From MGNI01 sp964353875 (lineage in GTDB: Bacteria; Chloroflexota; Anaerolineae; Anaerolineales; E44-bin32), in assembly GCA_964353875.1 (NCBI GenBank), contig CAYGXU010000003.1:1-64000 (forward strand): a DNA stretch of 64,000 bases, written 5' to 3'. Each line of letters begins with the position of its first letter. Within the stretch, counting starts at the first letter, position 1. Both the position numbers and the translations under genes were made by a program. The notes under the pieces are model-generated. The model ran no database searches. It worked only from the letters and a program-made list of their open reading frames with translations, and was not told where the DNA came from. Of this stretch, positions 1 to 8,242 are shown piece by piece.

Positions 1-187
1 AGACCAATCCCCTTTGGAACGATTTCTTCCATGCCGGGAATCATCAAATAAAGGTTATCTGGAGATATCCTGCGATCATTAAAAACTTAATCGGTCTTCC
101 GCAATGAGCAATAAACGGGGATCAATCGATTTGCGACATTATCCTAATTTAGGGAGTTGGTTCCACGCGAAAGGTTCGCCGACATAC

Positions 188-1315
188 TTAGATCTGGAAA
201 GCACCATTCTTATAAAACAAATCCCCATCCACGAGGATCTCGGATTCGTGTCGCACATCGCAGATCATATCCCAATGAATGGCGCTTTCATTCTTGCTGC
301 CTGTTTCCGGGTAGCCAGCCCCGAGAGCGATATGAAACGAGCCTCCGATCTTCTCGTCGAAGAGAATATTTTTTGTGAATTTTTGGATCCCAAAGTTGGT
401 CCCGAATGCAAATTCACCCAAATAACGTGAGGCGGGATCCGTATCCAACATCTTCTCAAGAAACACTTGATTCTTCTCTGCGGTTGCCTCTATAACGCGG
501 CCGTCTTTAAATCGCAACATAATTCCATCAACTTCCGTTCCTCGGTACACCGCAGGATAGGTGAAACGGATCCAGCCATTCACCGATTCTTCCACGGGAC
601 CCGTGAAGATCTCCCCATCGGGCATGTTTCGTTGTCCGCTGGCATTAATAAACGTGCGCCCCTTGATGGAGAGCGAAAGCTCACAATGATTGCTGCGCAA
701 CAACACTTGATCATGCCCGGCAAGCGCTTCCAGCAGTCGTCCCTGCTCTGTTTCCACCGCTTTCCAATAGGCAACCGAATCCGATTCATGTCCCTCCACG
801 TGACAGGCGTTATACACGAATGCCTCATATTCCTCTAGGCTCATCTCCGCATCCTGCGCATAAGCCAGTGTAGGATAGAGGGTCGATACCCAACGGAAAT
901 TCTCCTTCCAGCCGCGCCTCATCTGCGCCTCGAGGATCCCTTTCACAGCTCTGCGCCGTTGCGCCATCCGAGCTGGCTCGACATTTGTAAGACTTCTCGT
1001 ATTGCTTTCGGATTGAATCCGCAAGCGGGATTCAAATTGCTCATAGGCGATTTGATAAAAAGTGGGGACAAAATTAAGTTGATCCGAGTTTGCCTTACGC
1101 ATAAATATATCGTCCAGGCCGGTGAGCGATACCTGACCAGAGAGGCTAATAAACAAATGAGGATGTCCTCCGTTCTCGAGGATTTCCTCGAACACTGCTC
1201 GGATGAGAGGTTCCGCCACAGGTTCTGCCTCGATTAACACCCGGTCGCCAGGACCAATCTGAGCTGAGTAATTGACTAAAACCTCTGCCAAACGTTGTAT
1301 TCGATGGTCAGACAT
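188..1315 (-). CDS. M29-family aminopeptidase
   Basis: Metal-dependent exopeptidase of family M29 (AmpS/PepS/thermophilic aminopeptidase type), which removes N-terminal residues from peptides in the cytoplasm. The family is recognised from the opening RIQRLAEVLVNYSAQIGPGD, the middle segment HCELSLSIKGRTF, the pattern NMPDGEIFTGPVEESVNG and the C-terminal segment IHWDMICD; together these are typical of M29, and the Glu/His metal ligands lie in them. About 375 residues, slightly shorter than the usual 400-410. I chose the ATG at 1315, because an AAGGAG ribosome site lies just before it; the frame stays open 14 codons further upstream without a comparable site. It is transcribed in the same direction as the FAD oxidoreductase upstream, with a gap of about 80 bases, so co-transcription is possible but not shown. 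Confidence 0.9.
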   Translation of the reverse strand: MSDHRIQRLAEVLVNYSAQIGPGDRVLIEAEPVAEPLIRAVFEEILENGGHPHLFISLSGQVSLTGLDDIFMRKANSDQLNFVPTFYQIAYEQFESRLRIQSESNTRSLTNVEPARMAQRRRAVKGILEAQMRRGWKENFRWVSTLYPTLAYAQDAEMSLEEYEAFVYNACHVEGHESDSVAYWKAVETEQGRLLEALAGHDQVLLRSNHCELSLSIKGRTFINASGQRNMPDGEIFTGPVEESVNGWIRFTYPAVYRGTEVDGIMLRFKDGRVIEATAEKNQVFLEKMLDTDPASRYLGEFAFGTNFGIQKFTKNILFDEKIGGSFHIALGAGYPETGSKNESAIHWDMICDVRHESEILVDGDLFYKNGAFQI

Positions 1316-1398
1316 GGCCACTCCTTTCATTATCGGGAATACAGAAATTTGAGACATCCCTTCTGGTTTCCAACTGCGATAGCAGACCAGGCTTAATA

Positions 1399-2685
1399 TC
1401 AGGATGCCAGCATCCTCTTCGCAGTTTGACGGGCAATCTTCACAGCATAGTTCGTCCCGCGATCCCAGGGATACACCTGGCTCATGCTAGCAAACCAGAG
1501 GTCTTCAATGGGCGTCTGAATATCCGGGATGGAATTGGAATGATTGACCGGTGGTACTGGCTGGGCATAAGGTGTCCGGAAAAGCCAGGTTTCACGAATC
1601 CAATCGTTTGAAAAATTTTTGTTAAACAACTTCAACGCGGGCAAGAATCTCTGCAGCAATTCCTCTTTGGTCAGAGAGAAATACTCATGGTGAGGATCCA
1701 GATAATCACCACAATATACGATGTGATCACCACCGAAATGCTCAGGAGAGACAAAATTCGTATGCTCTACCAGGGACAAGAATGGAAATCCGCCTTCCTT
1801 TGGCAAGTTATGCCAATAGATGCCTTCTTCGGACAGTTGCTGCTTTAAGGCCATAATCAATGCCACCGCACCGATGGATTTCATCGCCAATAAGCGCTCC
1901 AGGTATGAGGGGGGCAATGTCGGAGCGAGGATTGCCAAAATGGCAGGTGAAGAGGTCACCAGACATTGATCAACTTCGACATTTTTTGCAGATAGGGCAA
2001 TCCGAAGCCCGCCTTCAACTCGTGGAGTGATTTCATATATCGGTGTATTCAGATGAATTTGCACTCCTTCGGAGCGCAATTGATCGGCAAAGTCACTCAT
2101 AAAAGCCTGGAAGCCCCCTTCGAAAGTTCCCAAGCGCGGGGTGCGAGCTTTAAAACGAGCCCACATCCAGGCCATGTTGACTTCTCCAGAATACGGACCG
2201 AACTTTCCCACCAGCAGTGGTTCCCAGAGCGCCTTATAGGTGCGGTCTCCCACCCAGGCGCGCATCCATGCATCGGCAGTTACCTTCTCCAGAGGTTTCC
2301 AACGGGCGATGTATTTTAAATAAGCGATAACCATTCCCAATCTGACTCGACCAAAGAACGGTATTCCTGGGAAGGTAAGGACTGCCATGGGGGAATCGAG
2401 CGGGAAAAAATGTCCCTCGTGGAAGACGGCTGTAATCGGGCGTCTAAAAACCACCCGATCCTGCCAACCCAGTTCCTTTATCAGACCAAGCACATGGTTA
2501 TCTGAAGCAAACCAATGATGGTAATACTCCTCTACACTCCAATCCCAGGTAGGATCCTTGAAACCAGCGGCCAGACCGCCAACACGACCTTCCGCTTCAA
2601 AGATATCCACCTGACATCCAGCGCGGACGAGGTCATAGGCTGCACTCATCCCACCAATGCCCGCCCCGATAATAGCAACCCTCAT
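1399..2685 (-). CDS. FAD-dependent amine oxidase / protoporphyrinogen oxidase-like protein
   Basis: Flavoprotein oxidoreductase of the NAD(P)/FAD-binding amine-oxidase superfamily. The N-terminus MRVAIIGAGIGGMSAAYDL is a classic Rossmann dinucleotide motif (GxGxxG), followed near residue 34 by the acidic residue that binds the FAD ribose and then GRVGGLAAGF. The C-terminus carries the family's second FAD contact (WFASMSQVYPWDRGTNYA). Length 428 residues. Start is the ATG at 2685 with GGAGG upstream. It overlaps the stop of the upstream membrane protein by ATGA, so the two are translationally coupled. Relatives annotated this way act on isoprenoid, sugar-lipid or porphyrin substrates; the pairing with a flippase-like protein would fit lipid-linked sugar or carotenoid-type chemistry, but the substrate cannot be read from the sequence. 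Confidence 0.85.
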   Translation of the reverse strand: MRVAIIGAGIGGMSAAYDLVRAGCQVDIFEAEGRVGGLAAGFKDPTWDWSVEEYYHHWFASDNHVLGLIKELGWQDRVVFRRPITAVFHEGHFFPLDSPMAVLTFPGIPFFGRVRLGMVIAYLKYIARWKPLEKVTADAWMRAWVGDRTYKALWEPLLVGKFGPYSGEVNMAWMWARFKARTPRLGTFEGGFQAFMSDFADQLRSEGVQIHLNTPIYEITPRVEGGLRIALSAKNVEVDQCLVTSSPAILAILAPTLPPSYLERLLAMKSIGAVALIMALKQQLSEEGIYWHNLPKEGGFPFLSLVEHTNFVSPEHFGGDHIVYCGDYLDPHHEYFSLTKEELLQRFLPALKLFNKNFSNDWIRETWLFRTPYAQPVPPVNHSNSIPDIQTPIEDLWFASMSQVYPWDRGTNYAVKIARQTAKRMLAS

Positions 2686-3695
2686 GTCCTCCCCTCCTGG
2701 GCGATTTCCGCCTGCACATGGCGAAAACTCAATCGTTCGCGAGCCATGTAATACGCACCCAAAATTGTAATTGGGAACCACAATGCTGCATGCAACACTA
2801 AAGTGTAGCCGGCAGCCACAGCTCCGTTCACTCCATAAGCCTCCAAAACAGCAATACCCGATTTGTCAAATGTCCCGACATACCCGGGTGCAGAGGGGAT
2901 CGTCGTCGCCAAATTGACAATCCCGTTCATCAGCATCAATGCGAAAAAGCTGACTTCAAAGGGAAAGGCGTGCATCACAAACCAGTATTTCCAAGTCTCT
3001 AAAAGCCATATCACGACCGAGGTCACCAACACCATAATAACATCGGCGGGCGATCGAAGGGAGACGAACCCGGTAAGGAAACGCTCAACAAATGGTTTTA
3101 ATGTCTCCCTGAAACGATGGGGGACGAAACGATCGATGAGGGCATGCAGGATTTTCGTGGCTTGCACGGGGAAGATTGCCATCAGTAAGAAGAGTGCGAC
3201 CGCCAATACAAAAATTCCTACACCAACCAAAGCCAGGGACTGGATACTTCCTACAAATCCCGACTCCCCTGTCAGTCTGGCCAACTCGGAAAGATTGAGG
3301 AATACGAATGCCAGCATGACGACGCCATCGAATGCGCGCTCAATAAAGATCGTTGCCAGGGAGGCCGAGATGGAAATCCCTTCCCGCCTTCGAAGCACAT
3401 AAGCCCGGAGCAACTCCCCTGCTCGGGCAGGATAGACGTTGTTTCCCATATAACCCATAGCCACAATGGGAAACATGATTCTGGTGGGAATTTTCTTCAA
3501 TGGCCGCAGGAGATAATGCCAACGCCATGCCCGAGCCCAGACCGCCAGGAAATAGACTGCCACACCTGGGATCAACCAGACATATTGTGCTCCCTGCAAA
3601 GCCTGCCACAAATCCTGCAGACGAAGATTGTGCAGAGCCCACCAGAGAAATATCGCGCTGATGATCAGGCCAAGCCAAAATTGCCAGCGTTTCAC
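2682..3695 (-). CDS. Lysylphosphatidylglycerol synthase TM region / UPF0104 flippase-like membrane protein
   Basis: Polytopic membrane protein of the UPF0104 family (the membrane half of MprF; AglD-like proteins), often proposed to move lipids or lipid-linked molecules across the membrane. Visible features: a first helix WQFWLGLIISAIFLWWAL, the family segment NNVYPARAGELLRAYVL near residue 85, SISASLATIFIERAFDGV after it, and the late motif TIPSAPGYVGTFDKSG. About 337 residues and seven to eight hydrophobic helices. I chose a GTG start at 3695 (VKRWQFWLG), because GGAGG lies directly upstream; the longer frame adds a polar, Arg-rich stretch with no ribosome site. Its ATGA overlap with the FAD oxidoreductase gene indicates one operon. 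Confidence 0.85.
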   Translation of the reverse strand: MKRWQFWLGLIISAIFLWWALHNLRLQDLWQALQGAQYVWLIPGVAVYFLAVWARAWRWHYLLRPLKKIPTRIMFPIVAMGYMGNNVYPARAGELLRAYVLRRREGISISASLATIFIERAFDGVVMLAFVFLNLSELARLTGESGFVGSIQSLALVGVGIFVLAVALFLLMAIFPVQATKILHALIDRFVPHRFRETLKPFVERFLTGFVSLRSPADVIMVLVTSVVIWLLETWKYWFVMHAFPFEVSFFALMLMNGIVNLATTIPSAPGYVGTFDKSGIAVLEAYGVNGAVAAGYTLVLHAALWFPITILGAYYMARERLSFRHVQAEIAQEGRT

Positions 3696-3814
3696 CCTTC
3701 CTCCAAAAAACGGGCGGGGTAAATGAAACCCCGCCGCGCCCCGCATTCTACCACGTTCACGGAAAATATGCCGATCATTAAAACATGATCGGCACACCAT
3801 TGTTTCTTTTGTAA

Positions 3815-4060
3815 CTACTTGAGATCCACTGCCTCCGGGAGCATCTTCGCCAGAATCCGCTCCAATGCCATGGTATGACTACAAACCCCGCGACTGAGAA
3901 AGAAGTCGCAATCACATTTCCAGATCCCATGATCAAATTCAACCCGATGGGTGTTATTTGTTCCGTCGATCGACGCCTGAAACATCTCAAATCGAATACG
4001 CTCGCGCTCCTCCGCATAACGTTTGGCTTTTTCAATTTTGCCGATCATCCCATAATCCAT
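3815..4060 (-). CDS. Small SWIM zinc-finger protein
   Basis: Protein of 81 residues that consists of little besides a SWIM zinc finger. The signature C-x-C-x(n)-C-x-H is visible as CDCDFFLSRGVCSH around residues 49-62, preceded by the usual short beta segment (HRVEFDHGIWK) and followed by an amphipathic helix. SWIM domains bind nucleic acid or protein; in longer proteins they accompany helicases or transposases, but here the finger stands alone. A good AAAGGAG site precedes the ATG at 4060. A short dyad (AGTGCA-3 bases-TGCACT, 4085-4099) lies just upstream and could be an operator. Function unknown. Confidence 0.75.
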   Translation of the reverse strand: MDYGMIGKIEKAKRYAEERERIRFEMFQASIDGTNNTHRVEFDHGIWKCDCDFFLSRGVCSHTMALERILAKMLPEAVDLK

Positions 4061-4169
4061 AGCTCTCCACTCCTTTCAATGATTAGTGCAAGATGCACTC
4101 TGATATTTTAGAAGGAATTGAGATCGACCATACGTGTTGAGCCAGGTCATATGCATCTTCATCTATAGC

Positions 4170-4201
4170 AAAAAGGCACGTGCTCTCATTGACCACGTGC
4201 C
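4170..4201 (-). terminator. Intrinsic terminator-like hairpin
   Basis: Perfect 8-bp stem GGCACGTG (4175-4182) / CACGTGCC (4194-4201) with an 11-base loop. Read on the minus strand, the stem is followed directly by five T. It sits about 30 bases after the end of the weak minus-strand frame at 4235-4447, which suggests that something is transcribed through that stretch. Confidence 0.6.
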
Positions 4202-4234
4202 CTTATTTGTCCTTGGTATTGTGCTCTTTGCATT

Positions 4235-4447
4235 TCACGCCAGCCCGTACCCCGACTCAATTTTAGTATAGGCGCGCTTCCATTGGGTGTCAATCCACGC
4301 TCCCCCTACCTCATCTCTGCGCTGCACCTCCCCTTGCCAGTGGTCTGAAAAAGCGTCTCTTTCGACCAATGATTGGCAAAGCCCCTCCATCTTGACCGAA
4401 GGATAAATTCTATCGTTACTGCCATGAAACCTGGTAATAGCCCTCAA
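4235..4447 (-). CDS. Doubtful short open frame, possibly a gene remnant
   Basis: About 70 codons from a TTG with no convincing ribosome site. The product is basic and polar, with no family I recognise. The only support is the clean intrinsic terminator just downstream on the same strand. It could be the decayed tail of a lost gene or a chance frame. Confidence 0.2.
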   Translation of the reverse strand: MRAITRFHGSNDRIYPSVKMEGLCQSLVERDAFSDHWQGEVQRRDEVGGAWIDTQWKRAYTKIESGYGLA

Positions 4448-4661
4448 TGATCCTGCAATACCAGCCTTTGCCCTGGTCTATATCGGTTAAATCGATCGAT
4501 TTTTGATTTCTCAAAATATAAGAAGTGCAGCCTTCATCATCGCAATTCACAACCACATAATTCAATAAGCATCCTTATCAGGCAACTCCATCAGGGCAAA
4601 TTTACATGTATTTTTCAGCGAGTTGCTCACACTTTTACATCGTTGTGCTAGGATTCAGTCG

Positions 4662-6674
4662 ATGAATACTTCAGAACGATTATTCGCTCGAACGGATCTC
4701 CTCCTGGCGTTCTTACTCGGTTGCGCCGCGCTTGTTATCTACCTGCTCACACTCACGCCCAGTCTCTCATACCTCAGTCCCGATGGAAATGAATTGGCAA
4801 CCATCCCTTCCATCCTCGGATTGGCTCATCCGCCCGGTTACCCGGTGTATACCTGGCTGGGAAAAGTCTTCACCTGGTTGCCTATTGGGGATGCCGCTCA
4901 CCGCATCAATCTGATGAGCGCGGTTCTTGGAGCAATGGGCGTCGGCGGGCTCTATCTGATCATCTTGACTCTCCTCAGACCAACATCCGCCTCCGTTAGC
5001 ATCCGACGCGCTGGCACAACCTTGGCGGCTTTCTTGTTCGCATTCTCGCCCACATTCTGGTTGCAAGCAGTGATCGCCGAGGTCTATGCCCCCAATATCG
5101 CCTTTCTGGCATTCGTCCTGTTGGCTCTCTTGCATTGGGAACGTTCACGGCGCGACCGGGATTTCCTGCTCTTTTCCTTGATCTATGGTCTATCCCTGGG
5201 GACACATCTTTCTAACTTGGGATTTGCTCCTGCCTTCGCCCTCTTTATATTACTGTCAGATATCCGCTGTCTTCGACGTCCGACCTGGTGGCTGGCGGCA
5301 TTCGCAGGCTTTGGAGTCGGGCTGGCACAATTCCTATGGCTCCCACTGCGTGCAAGTAGCTTTGACACGCCGCTCGGATTTGACCGCTTGCCGACCACCA
5401 TGCGTGGCTTCTACAATTACACTCTGGGGGCCTTCTCACAATTAAAATTCGCCTTTCCCGTGGCTGCGTTGCCGGAACGCATCGTGGTCTATCTCGATCT
5501 GCTCCGGCAGGAATTCAGCATCTTGGGTATTGTTATCGGAATTATCGGCCTGGCAGCGATTCTCCTTCGACGCCCTCAACACTACTACCTCTTGGTGGGC
5601 ATGTACCTCGTCCATGTCTGGTTCTTTATTCAGTACCGGGTTTTCGATTTGGAAGTCTTCTTCCTCCCAACTCACTTCCTCTGGGCAATCTTCTTGGCTT
5701 TTGGCATTGTTGAAGCTTTGGCTGGATGGACCTCCCTGGTGAGTAAGTTGCCGGGGAAGGTTCTGCCGTTTGCATTGAGATGGAGTTTGGTTTCCATAAC
5801 CATTATCGCTGCTCTCTTTCCACTGCTTCGTAATTGGTCGGATAATAATCGTTCGGAGGATGTCACCATCAATGATTTCTATTCCAATGTTTGGGAGAAC
5901 CTCCCCAAGGGCAGCGTACTGCTCACCCAGGGCGGCGTTTTTGGTTATGACGCTTTCTACTGGCGTCTGGTCTACAATACTCGAAGTGATGTCGCTTTGC
6001 CCGCCTTGGCGGGCGCGGGCGTTACTCCATTCCAGGATCAACTTACTCATCAGGATCTTTATAGCACAACGACTATCACAGATGCAGGGCTCCGAAAAGG
6101 TGCGGGAGCAGTCCCCGCAGCAGATTTGTTGACTGGAATTTGGCAAGTTCCGGTCATCGTTGGCAATCAGACTGAGACAGGATTCAGCAGGAGGGGGCGA
6201 CTCACCCTCTACCGCTTAAGCGAAGAGCCTCCAAACCTGATCGTAGATAGTGAATTTCCTCAGGATTCCCCCTTGCTTGACCTGGGCGGTTTGATCCTCG
6301 AAGCGGCTAGTATCCACGGCAATGAAGTTGAAAGCGGGGGGTTGCTTCACCTCACTCTAACCTGGCAAGTGAAACAGCTCACACCTGTTGAGCTAGAACT
6401 CAACCTTGGTGAACAGATGCTTGAACGTCACGAACTCGGTTTTGGAAACCTGGAGAGGTATCACCTTGAAGTGGAACCATTAGTAGGAAAGACGATTGTG
6501 GAGGAATATTCAGTTGTCATCCCCTCCAATACCCCAACAGGGGAATCTGATTTGGTTCTCCGAGTCAGCGGCACTGAAATCAAAACTCTTGTGGGGACGG
6601 TGATTGTGACAAATGAAGAGGAGACGATGGAACGATGGTTGAGAATCGCTGGCAAATCGCCATCGGGGCGATAA
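4662..6674 (+). CDS. DUF2723 family membrane protein
   Basis: Large polytopic membrane protein. The N-terminus matches the DUF2723 pattern: a first helix, then TPSLSYLSPDGNELATIPSI, then AHPPGYPVYTWLGKVF, which is the diagnostic segment (periplasmic acidic residue plus GYP). DUF2723 proteins are related to GT-C fold glycosyltransferases that use lipid-linked sugars. About ten helices fill residues 15-390. The C-terminal 270 residues are soluble and probably extracytoplasmic, with beta-rich character near the end. I chose the ATG at 4662 (MNTSERL, preceded by AGGA) rather than the in-frame TTG at 4623. It overlaps the next gene by 40 bases, so the two are likely co-expressed. Confidence 0.8.
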   Translation: MNTSERLFARTDLLLAFLLGCAALVIYLLTLTPSLSYLSPDGNELATIPSILGLAHPPGYPVYTWLGKVFTWLPIGDAAHRINLMSAVLGAMGVGGLYLIILTLLRPTSASVSIRRAGTTLAAFLFAFSPTFWLQAVIAEVYAPNIAFLAFVLLALLHWERSRRDRDFLLFSLIYGLSLGTHLSNLGFAPAFALFILLSDIRCLRRPTWWLAAFAGFGVGLAQFLWLPLRASSFDTPLGFDRLPTTMRGFYNYTLGAFSQLKFAFPVAALPERIVVYLDLLRQEFSILGIVIGIIGLAAILLRRPQHYYLLVGMYLVHVWFFIQYRVFDLEVFFLPTHFLWAIFLAFGIVEALAGWTSLVSKLPGKVLPFALRWSLVSITIIAALFPLLRNWSDNNRSEDVTINDFYSNVWENLPKGSVLLTQGGVFGYDAFYWRLVYNTRSDVALPALAGAGVTPFQDQLTHQDLYSTTTITDAGLRKGAGAVPAADLLTGIWQVPVIVGNQTETGFSRRGRLTLYRLSEEPPNLIVDSEFPQDSPLLDLGGLILEAASIHGNEVESGGLLHLTLTWQVKQLTPVELELNLGEQMLERHELGFGNLERYHLEVEPLVGKTIVEEYSVVIPSNTPTGESDLVLRVSGTEIKTLVGTVIVTNEEETMERWLRIAGKSPSGR

Positions 6675-7090
6675 TTCTATTATTCATATTGTTGACCGGA
6701 GCTTTCTCTCTGGGCGTTTACGTCGGCAGGCAGGGATTGAGCCGAGAAGGATTGCGTTATGAGCTTCCTGAACCTGGGGGAGCAGTTGGGATCGCTCCCG
6801 CTGATCGACCCTCAGGATTTCCCGATCGGCAGCCGGATCTGATCGGTAGACTTCGATCTATTTCAGCAGAGGCGATCGAACTGGCTACGCCCGATGGCGT
6901 TCGATTCATTCTTACCGATGAAAATACCCGTTTTCGCGACGCACAAAATCAAACCTTGAATGCCTCGGAATTGCAACAAGGGGATATTCTGGGCGTCTTT
7001 GGGAAGTTCACTGGCAATGGAGGTCGGCAAGTCCAGGCGACCTTAATCATTCGGATTCCGGAACGTCCTCCAGCCCAACCCGGACAATAG
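6635..7090 (+). CDS. Membrane-anchored DUF5666-like protein
   Basis: Protein of 151 residues: an N-terminal signal anchor (IAIGAIILLFILLTGAFSLG), a Pro/Gly-rich spacer, then a small beta domain of about 70 residues (DLIGRLRSISAEAIELATPD ... TLNASELQQGDILGVFGKF). The domain has the look of a DUF5666-type OB-like fold, with the alternation of property statement, ASEL and GD that is common there. It is predicted to face outside the membrane. The gene starts inside the end of the DUF2723 gene with a GGAG-type site. Function unknown; the overlap suggests a role coupled to the upstream membrane protein. Confidence 0.6.
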   Translation: MVENRWQIAIGAIILLFILLTGAFSLGVYVGRQGLSREGLRYELPEPGGAVGIAPADRPSGFPDRQPDLIGRLRSISAEAIELATPDGVRFILTDENTRFRDAQNQTLNASELQQGDILGVFGKFTGNGGRQVQATLIIRIPERPPAQPGQ

Positions 7091-7127
7091 AGGTATAATT
7101 CCGACAATAACCCATCGAGGTGCGATC

Positions 7128-7442
7128 TTGGGAAAAAACGACCAACAGAAACTCACCAAAAGAAAAAAGAGCGGGGCATTTGATGAACTCGCCTTGCGGA
7201 TTAAACTGATCTGGCGCTTGCTCCTCGATCGACGTGTTCATCCGCTGCTTAAATTACTCCCCTTTGGGACGTTGGTGTACTTCCTCGTCCCCGACATCCT
7301 GCCCGGTCCGGTCGATGATGCCCTTCTCATTTGGCTTGGGTCGTACTTGTTCGTCGAACTCTGCCCGGAGGAGATCGTACAGGAACACATGGATGCCCTC
7401 ACAAAAGTCATCGAGGGCGAATGGCGCGAAATCGATGAATAA
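7128..7442 (+). CDS. YkvA/DUF1232-like small membrane protein
   Basis: Protein of 104 residues with the YkvA/DUF1232 pattern: the segment VHPLLKLLPFGTLVYFLVPD followed by DILPGPVDDALLIWLG, where the conserved V-P-D and P-x-D residues sit on a hydrophobic hairpin. The family's function is unknown. The start is a TTG at 7128 preceded by GAGG; no ATG lies nearby in frame. A TATAAT hexamer at 7094-7099 could be a -10 element, but I see no good -35. Confidence 0.7.
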   Translation: MGKNDQQKLTKRKKSGAFDELALRIKLIWRLLLDRRVHPLLKLLPFGTLVYFLVPDILPGPVDDALLIWLGSYLFVELCPEEIVQEHMDALTKVIEGEWREIDE

Positions 7443-7528
7443 GGTAAGGTAATCCTGCTCATGGGATATCTCGCCAATAGCGGGTAAGCTCATGTGTTTT
7501 GATTCTCAATCATAGAAAACGTGTGGAA

Positions 7529-8056
7529 ATGCGCATTCAAGGGCACATTGCAGCCGGATACCTGGTTTCCCAAGGTTTGATAGCGATTTTACCCATCCCA
7601 GCCGATGAGCGGTTGGCGATGCTGACATTGGGGACGTTGGCAGGTGTCCTGCCCGATCTTGATGCCCTTTATTACTTTGCCAAGAAAAAGGCGGTGATGT
7701 TGAGCGATGACTTCACTCACCACCAATGGGTTTCCCATACCTTTCCCCCTTACCTGATTCTAACAGGCCTCTTGCTCGTTCTCGGTTGGTTCACAGCCAA
7801 CACTTCACTCCAGAATGCATCCCTCTTCCTCGGTGTATCGGTCTGCATACACCTGCTATTGGACATGGTGGGCAGTGGCGATGGGATCATGATTCTATGG
7901 CCTATCAGCCGGCGGATGGTGGGCATCGGAAAATTGAATGTTCATGGAATGACCTGGAAGCGAGTGTATGAAACCAGCCCCTATGTATGGATTGAGAATA
8001 TGATCCTTATCACTGCTTTCGTCCTTCTCCTGGCGGACATTGTGGGTTTCATTTAA
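7529..8056 (+). CDS. YdjM/DUF457-type membrane-bound metal-dependent hydrolase
   Basis: About 175 residues with the pattern of the YdjM-type (DUF457) membrane proteins, which are annotated as metal-dependent hydrolases. Putative metal ligands stand in H-I-A-A-G-Y near the N-terminus, GTLAGVLPDLDALYYF, HHQWVSHTFP and HLLLDMVGSGDGIMILWP. Hydrophobic helices separate these segments. I chose MRIQGHIAAGYL at 7529 because the family starts directly before the first His; the frame is open ten codons further upstream. The function of these proteins is not well established. Confidence 0.75.
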   Translation: MRIQGHIAAGYLVSQGLIAILPIPADERLAMLTLGTLAGVLPDLDALYYFAKKKAVMLSDDFTHHQWVSHTFPPYLILTGLLLVLGWFTANTSLQNASLFLGVSVCIHLLLDMVGSGDGIMILWPISRRMVGIGKLNVHGMTWKRVYETSPYVWIENMILITAFVLLLADIVGFI

Positions 8057-8242
8057 GAATGAGTAATGGGTTTATTTGCCTAACTCTATTAAATATCTTT
8101 ATGTACAAGACATTCGTCCATTTAAATTAAATAGGAAGGGCAATCGGAACACCCTGGGATTCGGCATAAAGCGTACATACTTATATCTTCGAGAAGAAGC
8201 AAGGTTAACCCCCCTCTAAGCAGAAGTGCATGGAGGTCAACG

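Larger units (their letters stand above)
4061..4661. other. Mostly gene-free stretch between divergent units
   Basis: About 600 bases between the SWIM gene (minus) and the DUF2723 gene (plus). It holds a terminator-like hairpin at 4170-4201 and a weak minus-strand open frame at 4235-4447, both listed separately. The remainder (about 4450-4660) is AT-rich and presumably carries the promoter of the downstream plus-strand gene; no clean -35/-10 pair was found. Confidence 0.5.

Noticed and set aside
104..430. Plus-strand open frame of 108 codons
   Set aside because: It lies antisense to the end of the M29 aminopeptidase, whose motifs are clear, and has no family-like sequence.
5442..6146. Minus-strand frame of 234 codons
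   Set aside because: Antisense to the DUF2723 protein; residue composition unlike a real protein.
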